DNA from: a virus
Virus record (IMG/VR): IMGVR_UViG_3300044647_001526
Coordinates: 1-20,850 of that record
Strand: one strand, 5' to 3'
DNA length: 20,850 nt
The translations under genes and the position numbers were made by a program. Positions 1-5,861 of this stretch are shown here, one piece after another. The stretch's first letter is position 1. Each line of letters starts with the position of its first letter. Below the pieces are notes generated by a model. The model was not told the DNA's origin and searched no databases. It worked only from the letters and a program-made list of their open reading frames with translations.

Positions 1-494
1 ACAGCAGCGGCTTTATCCGTAAGGCCAGAACCCGCATTAAAGCTTTCGACGTGGTCGGAAGCGCCAATGCAGGGATTCTTGAGTTCTGGGACACCACTGT
101 CGCGCCCACCGCTGCCACTTATGGCCGCAGCGTAACGACAGTGACTGTGGCCAGCGTTGCCCACGGCCTAAGAACAGGCGACGTTGTGGGCATCTCCTTC
201 GAAGAAGCTTCCGGGGTCATCGCGACTCCCGGGAGCTACGTCATCACCGTGACAGGCGTCGACGCCTTCACGCTAACCGACATCAACAGCGGGACTATCG
301 CCAGCAGCACCGTCTGCCGCTATGTTTCCAACAAGCAGAACGGCTATAACGCCCGTTGGCTTGCCACGTACCACACGTCTGCCAGCGACATCTTCTTCAA
401 CGGGTTCAGCCTTCCCGGCGAGGGTTTCCTCGCTCGGATTGGCGTGTACGTCTACGCGGATGAACTAGCATCCATCAACGTCTACTACGGGTGA
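1..494 (+). CDS. Virion-type hypothetical protein, 3' part (5' end outside window)
   Basis: The reading frame is open from the first complete codon at position 3 to TGA at 492-494. A GTG at 51 is in frame, but the upstream codons are also open and read like the same protein (S-S-G-F-I-R-K-A-R-T-R), so this is most likely the C-terminal part of a gene that starts before the window. About 163 residues are visible. They are rich in Ser, Thr, Val and Gly with aromatic strands and no membrane segment or catalytic motif, as in beta-rich virion proteins. A middle stretch with VASVAHGLRTGDVVGISF and ITVTGVDAFTLTD resembles small all-beta insertions; similar wording (DTAHGAVEGDFVTFSG) occurs inside the large tail protein at 15950. 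It lies just upstream of small basic proteins and adaptor genes, where phages often keep coat or decoration genes. Exact function unknown. Confidence 0.75.
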   Translation, partial: SSGFIRKARTRIKAFDVVGSANAGILEFWDTTVAPTAATYGRSVTTVTVASVAHGLRTGDVVGISFEEASGVIATPGSYVITVTGVDAFTLTDINSGTIASSTVCRYVSNKQNGYNARWLATYHTSASDIFFNGFSLPGEGFLARIGVYVYADELASINVYYG

Positions 495-501
495 TGGTGC
501 A

Positions 502-762
502 ATGGCCAAGACCCCAGCGTGGACCCGTAAAGAAGGGAAGAACCCCGCTGGGGGCTTAAACGCCAAGGGCCGAGCTTCGGCGAAGGCGCAGGGGATGAAT
601 CTGAAACCACCTGCGCCAAAGCCAAAGACTAAGGAAGACAAGGGCCGACGCGCGTCATTCTGTGCCCGGATGGGCGGAATGAAGGCGAAGCTGACGAGCG
701 AGAAAACGAAACGCGATCCGAACAGCCGGATTAACAAAAGCCTGCGAGCATGGGGATGTTGA
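502..762 (+). CDS. Small basic conserved phage protein (86 aa), possibly DUF6321-like
   Basis: This 86-residue, Lys/Arg-rich protein starts with MAKTPAWTRKEGKNP and ends with SRINKSLRAWGC. The pattern PAWTRKEGKNPxGGLNAKGR, then SFCARMGGMKxKLTSEKT, then DPxSRINKSLRAW is one I recall from a short family widespread in marine phages (from memory DUF6321, not checked). Two Cys residues, one in SFCARM and one as the last residue, could bind metal or form a disulfide. It has no signal or membrane segment. It follows the preceding gene after 7 bases and is the first of five consecutive very small genes. Function is unknown; the charge suggests nucleic-acid contact or packaging inside the capsid, which is inference only. 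Confidence 0.8.
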   Translation: MAKTPAWTRKEGKNPAGGLNAKGRASAKAQGMNLKPPAPKPKTKEDKGRRASFCARMGGMKAKLTSEKTKRDPNSRINKSLRAWGC

Positions 763-764
763 CT

Positions 765-1034
765 ATGGGTAACGTAAACCTGACCCCTGAAGAGCTCGAG
801 TCCATGCTGGATCGGGTGGCCAAGCGAGGTGCGAGGGCCGCGCTCGAAGAGCTTGGGCTCCATGACGACTCGGCGGCTAAAGACATTGATCAGCTTCGGA
901 ACCTGCTTGTATCATGGCGTGATACAAAGAAGGCTGTCTGGTCAACGGCGGTCAAGGTTTTGACGACGACGCTTTTGATGTTCATCCTCGCGGCCGTCGG
1001 CTTTTATGTGAAGAATAACTCAGGGCCGCAGTGA
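765..1034 (+). CDS. Small one-TM protein, DUF6127-like (89 aa)
   Basis: Three in-frame ATGs are possible, at 750, 756 and 765. The one at 765 gives MGNVNLTPEELESML, follows the previous stop (760-762), and has a GGGGAT ribosome-binding-like stretch at 752-757, so it is preferred. The N-terminal half is an amphipathic helix (TPEELESMLDRVAKRGARAALEEL), followed by GLHDDSAAKDIDQLRNLL. The C-terminal third has one hydrophobic helix (TTLLMFILAAVGFYV) ending in a short polar tail. This layout matches, from memory, the DUF6127 family of short phage and alphaproteobacterial membrane proteins. A single-TM protein here could be a holin-like or membrane-anchoring accessory protein, but nothing visible proves lysis function. 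Confidence 0.72.
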   Translation: MGNVNLTPEELESMLDRVAKRGARAALEELGLHDDSAAKDIDQLRNLLVSWRDTKKAVWSTAVKVLTTTLLMFILAAVGFYVKNNSGPQ

Positions 1035-1035
1035 T

Positions 1036-1248
1036 ATGAACCGCGCCAGTATGGCCAAACAGGTGGAGACTTCTGTGGCTGGGAAAGACGCTTGCTACGA
1101 TAAGGTTAAGGCCCGTTACAAGGTCTTCCCGTCGGCCTATGCCAGCGGGGCTCTTGCCAAGTGCCGCAAAGTTGGTGCAGACAAGTGGGGCACCGGGTCC
1201 AAGAAGTCTGCCAAGAAGGGCGCGGCCAAGAAGTCGAGGACGTTCTGA
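1036..1248 (+). CDS. Small Lys-rich protein with histone-like tail (70 aa)
   Basis: The start at 1036 follows the previous TGA by one base; a second in-frame ATG at 1051 gives MAKQVETSVAGKDACY and is equally plausible. The core has two Cys (DACYDKVKARYKVF and ALAKCRKVGADKWG) around a Tyr-rich helix. The last 15 or so residues (KKSAKKGAAKKSRTF) are almost all Lys, Ala and Ser, like histone H1 tails. The core pattern, with YKVFPSAYASGALAKCRKVG, recalls a short family seen in marine phages and large DNA viruses (possibly DUF5872, from memory and unchecked). The strong positive charge makes DNA binding a reasonable but unproven guess. It overlaps the next gene as TGATG. Confidence 0.75.
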   Translation: MNRASMAKQVETSVAGKDACYDKVKARYKVFPSAYASGALAKCRKVGADKWGTGSKKSAKKGAAKKSRTF

Positions 1249-1523
1249 TGGCTGTCCGCAAAACAGAGAAGGGCGCAGCTCTTCGCCGCTGGTTCAAAGA
1301 GGACTGGAAGGACGTCCGCACCGGGAAGGCTTGCGGCCGCCAAGAGGGCGAGAGCCGCGGAACCCCATACTGCCGCCCAAGCAAGCGGGTGAGCGAGAAG
1401 ACCCCGAAGACGGCATCGGAGATGACGACCTCGGAGAAGCGTGATAGAATCGCACAGAAGAAGAGCTTGGGGCAGCCCGCTGGCGCACCGAAGCGTGTCA
1501 AACCTCTGAGGAGAAAGCCATGA
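1248..1523 (+). CDS. Small basic Cys-containing phage protein (91 aa)
   Basis: The ATG at 1248 shares its first base with the preceding TGA (1246-1248), so translational coupling is likely. The frame is open further upstream, but only through sequence that codes for the previous gene. The protein begins MAVRKTEKGAALRRWFKEDW, then DVRTGKACGR and GTPYCRPSKRVSEKTPKT, and ends in a Lys/Arg-rich tail with PKRVKPLRRKP. The WFKEDW box plus two Cys flanking a basic segment is a pattern I recall from short uncharacterised proteins of phages and large DNA viruses. No enzymatic motif is visible. Its small size, high charge and Cys residues match its neighbours, which suggests that this run of genes has a shared role. 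Confidence 0.75.
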   Translation: MAVRKTEKGAALRRWFKEDWKDVRTGKACGRQEGESRGTPYCRPSKRVSEKTPKTASEMTTSEKRDRIAQKKSLGQPAGAPKRVKPLRRKP

Positions 1524-1645
1524 TGTACGGCAAGAAAAAGGGCGGCAAGGGCTGCTCGGCAGATATGGTCAGCCCGCGCAAGGCTATGGCAATGGGCATG
1601 AAACCTGCGGGCGGCAAGAAGCCTGCCAAGAAGGGCATGAAGTAA
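1520..1645 (+). CDS. Tiny basic peptide gene (41 aa)
   Basis: An ATGATG at 1520-1525 overlaps the stop of the preceding gene (TGA 1521-1523), and the frame runs to TAA at 1643-1645. The peptide starts MMYGKKKGGKGCSADMVSPR and ends GGKKPAKKGMK. It is made largely of Lys, Gly, Met and Ala with a single Cys. The ATGA overlap, the similar composition to the preceding genes, and the next ATG three bases after the stop support a real gene even though it is short. The intact 125-base space between two genes would otherwise be unexplained in this tightly packed region. Function unknown. Confidence 0.6.
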   Translation: MMYGKKKGGKGCSADMVSPRKAMAMGMKPAGGKKPAKKGMK

Positions 1646-1648
1646 GTC

Positions 1649-2314
1649 ATGACAACCTCAGGGACCCGGACGTTCAATCTGGACGTCGGCGAGCTTATCG
1701 AAGAGGCATTTGAGCGGTGCGGGCTTGAAGTCCGCACAGGCTACGATGCGCGCACGGCACGGCGGTCCCTGAACTTGATGCTCGCAGAGTGGGCAAACCG
1801 GGGTCTGAACCTGTGGACCGTGAGCCAAGCCACGATCACCGTGACCCAAGGCGTTGCGACTTACACGGTCAGCGCCGACCACGCGGACATCCTCGAGGTA
1901 GTCCTGCGTAGAAGTGGTACGGATTACGAGGTCGAACGGATCAGTCGCAGCGAATATTTTTTGCTGCCCAATAAGACTACGCAGGGTCGGCCGTCGCAGT
2001 TCTACTACGACCGCAAGATTTCCCCGGTTATCAACCTGTGGCAGGTTCCGGAGAACTCGACCGACCAGATCGTCTACTACTACGTCCGCCGCATCGAGGA
2101 CGCAGGAACCCTGCAGAACACCACGGACATGCCGTGGCGGTTCTATCCGTGCATGGTCGCGGGCTTGGCCTACTACCTTGCCATGAAGCGGGCTCCGGAT
2201 CGGATGGGCATGCTCAAGGCGGTGTACGACGAAGAGTTCACGCGCGCGGCCGAGGAAGACGAAGACCGGGTGCCGCTCAAGCTGCAGCCGGATGTGGCCT
2301 ACCTGAGGTTCTGA
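1649..2314 (+). CDS. Head-tail adaptor-like structural protein (P22 gp4-like, 221 aa)
   Basis: The 221-residue protein begins MTTSGTRTFNLDVGELIEEAF. A helical N-terminal part (ARTARRSLNLMLAEWANRGLNLW, residues about 34-56) is followed by a beta-rich centre (ATITVTQGVATYTV; QIVYYYVRRIED) and a helical C-terminus with MPWRFYPCMVAGLAYYLAMKRAP. The pattern of two helices ending in LMLAEWxxRGLNLWT, a beta sheet, then a final helical domain is characteristic of adaptor proteins that ring the portal of short-tailed phages; I associate it with the P22 tail accessory factor gp4 family. It would sit at the head-tail junction. The position, upstream of a second adaptor-like gene, fits. The fold assignment rests on recalled patterns only. 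Confidence 0.75.
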   Translation: MTTSGTRTFNLDVGELIEEAFERCGLEVRTGYDARTARRSLNLMLAEWANRGLNLWTVSQATITVTQGVATYTVSADHADILEVVLRRSGTDYEVERISRSEYFLLPNKTTQGRPSQFYYDRKISPVINLWQVPENSTDQIVYYYVRRIEDAGTLQNTTDMPWRFYPCMVAGLAYYLAMKRAPDRMGMLKAVYDEEFTRAAEEDEDRVPLKLQPDVAYLRF

Positions 2315-2640
2315 TGCCATACGCCAGTGGGAAACATGCTTGGGGTATTTCGGATCGCTCCGGCGTTCGGTACCGCCTGCGCGAAATGCGCAAGGAGTGG
2401 ACCGGGCTGCTCGTCGGACCGGACGAGTACGACCCCAAGCATCCGCAACTCTTCCCGCCAAAGGCCTATCCCGACCCGCAGGCGCTGCGCAATCCTCGCC
2501 CCGAGCAGGACTTGGTAGAGCAAAGAAGCGTCCAGTGGAGCTGGGACCCAGTCGGAGGCCCCCCGGACAACGGGATCAACCCTCCGAATAACCTGCAGGC
2601 CCAAGGCTCCGTTGGAATAGTTATGGTGGTGACCACATGA
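2314..2640 (+). CDS. Conserved phage structural-module protein (108 aa)
   Basis: The ATG at 2314 uses the last base of the preceding TGA (2312-2314). The 108-residue product starts MPYASGKHAWGISDRSG and contains YRLREMRKEWTGLLVGPDEYDPKHPQLFPP, which I recall from many uncultured aquatic phage genomes next to adaptor genes. The middle is Pro-, Asp- and Trp-rich with little predicted secondary structure, and the C-terminus (GSVGIVMVVTT) is a beta strand. The ending VMVVTT is echoed by VTVVTT in the small protein at 17872. No known function; a small linker or plug in the connector is possible. It overlaps the next gene by ATGA. Confidence 0.75.
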   Translation: MPYASGKHAWGISDRSGVRYRLREMRKEWTGLLVGPDEYDPKHPQLFPPKAYPDPQALRNPRPEQDLVEQRSVQWSWDPVGGPPDNGINPPNNLQAQGSVGIVMVVTT

Positions 2641-3284
2641 GCCTTACCTACGCCCAGTTGAAGCAGGCCATTCAGGACTATACGCAGAACACGGAAACGA
2701 CTTTCGTGAACAACCTGCCGCTGTTCATCCGGTTCTCGGAAGAGCGCATCCTGAAGACCGTGCAGCTTAGCCTGTTCCGCAAGAACGTGACCACGACGGC
2801 CACCACGGGCAACCAGTTTCTGGCTTGCCCGTCGGATTTCCTGGCCCCGTTGTCGCTGTCCTTCACGACCTCCGGAGACAAGGTCTTTGTAGATTTTAAG
2901 GATGTGACCTTTGCTCAAACCTACAACCCGGACCCGACAGATACGGCCCTGCCGCGTTACTATGCGCAGTTTGATGTGGACAACTTCATCCTCGCCCCCA
3001 CCCCGGCTGCGGCGTATGTAATGGAGTTGCATTACTTCTACCGCCCAGCCAGCATCACCGCCGGGGCTGAGAGCGGGACCACGTGGCTGAGCGACAATGC
3101 CGAACTGACGCTGCTTTACGGCGCGCTGGTAGAGGCGTACATTTTCATGAAGGGCGAGTCCGACATGATGGCGCTGTACGAGAAGCGCTTTGTCGAAAGC
3201 CTGACGGCGCTCAAGATGTTGGGCGAGGCGAAAGAAACAACTGACGAATACCGTAAGGGTATGGTCATAAGGGCTAAAGAATAA
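2637..3284 (+). CDS. Second head-tail adaptor-like structural protein (215 aa)
   Basis: The start ATG overlaps the preceding stop in ATGA (2637-2640). The product starts MSLTYAQLKQAIQDYTQNTE and continues with FIRFSEERILKTV, a beta-rich core with RYYAQFDVDNFILAPTP and YVMELHYFYRP, and a helical end (LYEKRFVESLTALKMLGEAK). That order, an N-terminal helix pair, a beta sheet and a C-terminal helix pair, resembles adaptor or tail tubular A-like proteins of short-tailed phages, and parallels the layout of the gene at 1649. Two adaptor-like proteins in one genome is normal in podovirus-like connectors. It is translationally coupled to the next gene (TAATG at 3282-3286). Exact family not certain. 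Confidence 0.75.
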   Translation: MSLTYAQLKQAIQDYTQNTETTFVNNLPLFIRFSEERILKTVQLSLFRKNVTTTATTGNQFLACPSDFLAPLSLSFTTSGDKVFVDFKDVTFAQTYNPDPTDTALPRYYAQFDVDNFILAPTPAAAYVMELHYFYRPASITAGAESGTTWLSDNAELTLLYGALVEAYIFMKGESDMMALYEKRFVESLTALKMLGEAKETTDEYRKGMVIRAKE

Positions 3285-3580
3285 TGGTCGGCGCAACACT
3301 AGAGCTTCCACGGGGCCTCCCTGTCGTAGGGGTCAAGACCACAAGCGGCCGGGGCATGACGCCCGAGGAGCTTGCGGAGATGTGCGCAGACAAGATCGTC
3401 TACGTCTCGGACACTGCACCCCCGGAGATTCGGGATCAGGCCCGGGCGTTCAAGTTGCAGGTGCAGAAGGTTGTCGAATCTTACTTGCAACAAGCTGTTC
3501 GCAGCGACCGAACAACAGTGTATAATGCGCTGACTGAGGCTGGGCACCCTGAGCTAGCCGATCTCATAAGGAGACTTTGA
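3284..3580 (+). CDS. Small hypothetical phage protein (98 aa)
   Basis: The ATG at 3284 overlaps the previous TAA by one base. The product has an extended N-terminus (VGATLELPRGLPVVGVKT) followed by helices (TPEELAEMCADKIVYV; EIRDQARAFKLQVQKVVESYL; RTTVYNALTEAG). It is soluble and charged, with no catalytic signature. The size and position between adaptor and virion genes are compatible with a small chaperone, connector subunit or decoration component. I do not recognise the family. The 3' end of the gene contains the AAGGAG that serves the next gene. Confidence 0.7.
   Translation: MVGATLELPRGLPVVGVKTTSGRGMTPEELAEMCADKIVYVSDTAPPEIRDQARAFKLQVQKVVESYLQQAVRSDRTTVYNALTEAGHPELADLIRRL
3568..3573 (+). 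promoter_or_regulatory. Ribosome-binding site for the gene at 3583
   Basis: AAGGAG lies nine bases before ATG 3583. It decides that ATG over the overlapping TTG at 3577. Confidence 0.8.
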
Positions 3581-3582
3581 CC

Positions 3583-4029
3583 ATGGCCTTCACGGGAAAT
3601 TTCATGGCGACTAGCTTCAAGCAGCAAATTCTTGAAGCCGTTCACGACTTCCGCCTAACTGGCGGCGACACCTTTAAGTTGGCGTTGTACACCAACTCGG
3701 CCTCGTTCACGGCGGCCACCACCGCCTACACCGCGTCGAACGAAGTTTCGGCTTCGGGTTCGTACTCGGCTGGCGGCGGTTCGTTGACCCGGATCGATCC
3801 GACAACTTCGGGGACGACTGCGTTCACCGACTTTGCCGACCTGACGTTCACCTCGGCTACGATCACGGCCCGCGGTGCGCTGATCTACAACTCGACGCCC
3901 ACCCACACCTACACCAATCCGGCGGTGGTTGTGCTCGATTTTGGAACGGACAAGACTTCGACGGCTGGCGATTTTACCATCGTCTTCCCTGCCGCGGATG
4001 CAAGTAACGCCCTGATTCGGATTGCCTAA
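3583..4029 (+). CDS. Conserved virion-type protein (148 aa)
   Basis: Translation begins at ATG 3583, behind a clear AAGGAG. The product starts MAFTGNFMATSFKQQIL and has a helix followed by repeated beta strands: GGDTFKLALYTNSASF, then a Ser/Thr/Gly-rich stretch with YSAGGGSLTRIDP, FADLTFTSATITARGALIYN, VVVLDFGTDKTSTAGDFTI and a final hydrophobic ALIRIA. I recall this pattern from a very common small structural protein of aquatic phages, usually found near tail-fibre genes. There is no enzyme motif or transmembrane segment. A minor virion, decoration or tail-tip role is inferred from context. Confidence 0.78.
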   Translation: MAFTGNFMATSFKQQILEAVHDFRLTGGDTFKLALYTNSASFTAATTAYTASNEVSASGSYSAGGGSLTRIDPTTSGTTAFTDFADLTFTSATITARGALIYNSTPTHTYTNPAVVVLDFGTDKTSTAGDFTIVFPAADASNALIRIA

Positions 4030-4032
4030 GAC

Positions 4033-4647
4033 ATGGTCGATGTCGTCGTCCCCTTCACCGGCTGGGGCCGAGCGGGGTTCGGCGAACTCGCTTGGGGTGA
4101 GGGCAGTCTTGCTGTCGGCTTTGCCACGGGCGAAGTCGGCACAGTTGCCGTTACGACGACAGCCAACATCTTGGTCGATGTTACGGGGGTCTTTGGGACG
4201 GGGGAGGTCGGAACTGCGACGGTCGAGGCGGATGCCAACGTCGTCGCGACAGGCGTCTTCGGAACCGGGCAGGTTGGCATCGTCACTGTTTCTGAGGGCG
4301 CGGGTGTCACTGTTGATGTCACTGGCGTCGAGGCTTTCGGGCAAGTCGGCACGGCGGGCGTTCAGGAGTCGGCCTCTGTCAACGTCACTGGAGTTGAGGC
4401 GACCGGGGCAGTTGGAACGGCCGACGTTTCCGGGAAAGCCCGGGTCATTGTCACTGGCGTCTCGGCTACGGGGGCAGTAGGAACTGCTGGCGTCTCCGGC
4501 GATGCCCGTGTCACAGTCATTGGTGTTTCTGCGACAGGGAGCGTCGGCGCGGTCAAGGTGTGGGGGCGTATTGTTCCAGACCCCGGAAACAGCTATACTC
4601 AGATCAGCCCGGCTCCCGGGTCGATCTGGACTGAAATCGCAGCGTAA
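4033..4647 (+). CDS. Gly/Val-rich tandem-repeat protein (204 aa)
   Basis: ATG 4033 follows the previous stop by three bases. After an N-terminal Trp-containing segment (MVDVVVPFTGWGRAGFGELAWG) come seven tandem units of 22-24 residues with consensus VTGVxATGxVGTAxVxxxAxV, roughly residues 27-177. A Trp-containing cap (QISPAPGSIWTEIA) ends the protein. Each unit gives two or three short beta strands with Gly turns, so a beta-solenoid or elongated shaft is likely. The sequence is not similar to known enzymes. Neighbours are virion and fibre-type proteins, so a fibre shaft or linker is the most reasonable role. A large antisense open frame across this region is a by-product of the composition. 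Confidence 0.75.
   Translation: MVDVVVPFTGWGRAGFGELAWGEGSLAVGFATGEVGTVAVTTTANILVDVTGVFGTGEVGTATVEADANVVATGVFGTGQVGIVTVSEGAGVTVDVTGVEAFGQVGTAGVQESASVNVTGVEATGAVGTADVSGKARVIVTGVSATGAVGTAGVSGDARVTVIGVSATGSVGAVKVWGRIVPDPGNSYTQISPAPGSIWTEIAA
4111..4560 (+). repeat. Seven imperfect tandem coding repeats of about 66-72 bp
   Basis: The coding repeats behind the VTGVxATGxVGT units recur about every 22-24 codons. The last three complete units are most alike, which suggests recent duplication; the first units are more diverged. Confidence 0.7.
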
Positions 4648-4656
4648 GGGAACGAG

Positions 4657-5460
4657 ATGGCCAGCACATACTCGAACAGTGGTATCGAGCTCATCACGAC
4701 CGGCGAACAGTCGGGCACGTGGGGCACGACGACCAATAATAACCTCCAGATCGTGGACCGGCTGATCAACGGCATCGGGACCATCACGCTCTCGGGGACG
4801 ACCCACACGCTAACCACTTCAGACGGCACGCTGTCAGATGGTCAGTACGGCGTGCTGGTGTTTGCAGGATCGCCGAGCGGAACGAACACTGTCACCATCG
4901 CACCCAACGATGCGCAGCACCTGTACATCGTCAAGAACAGCTCGGGCCAAAGCATTATTCTGACGCAGGGTTCCGGGGGCAACGTCACTGTAGCCAACGG
5001 CGACACGAAGATTGTGTACTGCGACGGCGCGGGCGCAGGGGCCGCGGTCGTAGACATCACGGCCGACTTCGCAATGTCGAGTGTGAACATCACCGGCGGC
5101 TCTGTTACTGGCATCACCGACCTCGCTGTTGCGGATGGCGGTACTGGGGCGTCGTCTGCATCTGCCGCGCGCACGAATCTTGGGCTTGGAACTGGAGACA
5201 GCCCGACGTTTACTGCGGTCACTGCTGGTCAGGTGGACATTACGGCGCAAGGAGACCTTCGTCTTCAAGACACCACGGGCGGAGAGTACGTTGCGCTTCA
5301 GGCCCCCGGCACTGTCTCTGCCAGCTACACTCTAACGCTCCCTGCAGCAGATGGCACAAGCGGGCAGGCTCTGGTAACAAACGGCTCCGGGACGCTTTCG
5401 TTTGCGGCGGCTGGAATTTCAACGGGCAAGGCAATCGCCATGGCCATCGTGTTCGGATAA
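4657..5460 (+). CDS. Tail-fibre-like protein (267 aa)
   Basis: ATG 4657 is preceded by an AAGGG-type ribosome-binding stretch. The N-terminus (MASTYSNSGIELITTGEQSGTWG) is followed by a beta-rich body of short strands and Gly/Thr/Ser turns, and near residues 158-177 by ADGGTGASSASAARTNLGLG. That last motif is typical of phage tail-fibre collar or shaft regions, where repeated GGTG-A-S--AR-NLGL segments trimerise. The C-terminus ends in GKAIAMAIVFG, a hydrophobic strand I recall from fibre proteins of aquatic phages. It would be a virion component taking part in host contact. No peptidase or depolymerase motif is visible. Confidence 0.78.
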   Translation: MASTYSNSGIELITTGEQSGTWGTTTNNNLQIVDRLINGIGTITLSGTTHTLTTSDGTLSDGQYGVLVFAGSPSGTNTVTIAPNDAQHLYIVKNSSGQSIILTQGSGGNVTVANGDTKIVYCDGAGAGAAVVDITADFAMSSVNITGGSVTGITDLAVADGGTGASSASAARTNLGLGTGDSPTFTAVTAGQVDITAQGDLRLQDTTGGEYVALQAPGTVSASYTLTLPAADGTSGQALVTNGSGTLSFAAAGISTGKAIAMAIVFG

Positions 5461-5465
5461 GGAGA
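5459..5465 (+). promoter_or_regulatory. Ribosome-binding site supporting GTG start at 5472
   Basis: AAGGAGA overlaps the TAA of the preceding gene and sits six bases before the GTG start codon at 5472. Confidence 0.75.
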
Positions 5466-5471
5466 TAGGCT

Positions 5472-5846
5472 GTGGCAAACCCGAATATTGTTAACGTCAC
5501 CACGATCACTGGCAAGTCTGCCGTGGTCGATCTGACCACCACCAACGCAACGCTTGTCGTCGAAAATCCGGCAGCGTCCAACAAGGTCTTCAAGATCAAC
5601 TCGCTGATTGTCTCAAACGTGGACGGAACCAACGCCGCCGACATCACGGTCAGCTTATTTAGCGAGGACAACATCGGCGGCACGGCGACTCAGATCGTAA
5701 GCACCGTGAGCGTGCCTGCGGACGCCTCGCTGGTGGTTATCGACAAGAACACCTCAATCTATCTTGAGGAAGACAAGTCGATTGGCGCGACTGCGGGTTC
5801 CGCGAGCGACCTGAAGGTCGTAGTGAGCTATGAGGAAATTTCGTGA
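5472..5846 (+). CDS. Small conserved virion-type protein (124 aa)
   Basis: The start is GTG 5472 behind AAGGAGA. The product begins MANPNIVNVTTITGKSAVVDL and contains ASNKVFKINSLIVSNVDG, ADITVSLF, VPADASLVVIDKNTSIYLEE and a terminal VVVSYEEIS. It reads as an all-beta jelly-roll-like or sandwich domain. The pattern of KVFKINSLxVSNVDGTNAAD plus VPADxxLVVI and a C-terminal SYEEIS is one I recall from many aquatic phage genomes as a structural protein of unknown role. It sits between a fibre-like gene and the first propeller gene, so a tail-tip, fibre-associated or capsid-decoration role fits. Confidence 0.78.
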   Translation: MANPNIVNVTTITGKSAVVDLTTTNATLVVENPAASNKVFKINSLIVSNVDGTNAADITVSLFSEDNIGGTATQIVSTVSVPADASLVVIDKNTSIYLEEDKSIGATAGSASDLKVVVSYEEIS

Positions 5847-5850
5847 CGTT

Positions 5851-5856
5851 AGGAGG
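5851..5856 (+). promoter_or_regulatory. Strong ribosome-binding site for the first propeller gene
   Basis: AGGAGG lies five bases before ATG 5862. It is among the strongest Shine-Dalgarno matches in the window, suggesting high expression of the propeller protein. Confidence 0.8.
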
Positions 5857-5861
5857 CTAGT

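Noticed and set aside
4022-4480. Alternative 152-codon frame inside the repeat protein gene
   Set aside because: It is Ser/Arg-rich and out of frame with the regular VTGV repeats, which clearly define the true frame.
3655-4806. Long antisense open frame of 383 codons
   Set aside because: It lies opposite four well-supported + strand genes, consists of Arg/Asp-rich low-complexity translation and has no recognisable motif. It follows from repeat and GC-rich codon structure of the + strand genes.
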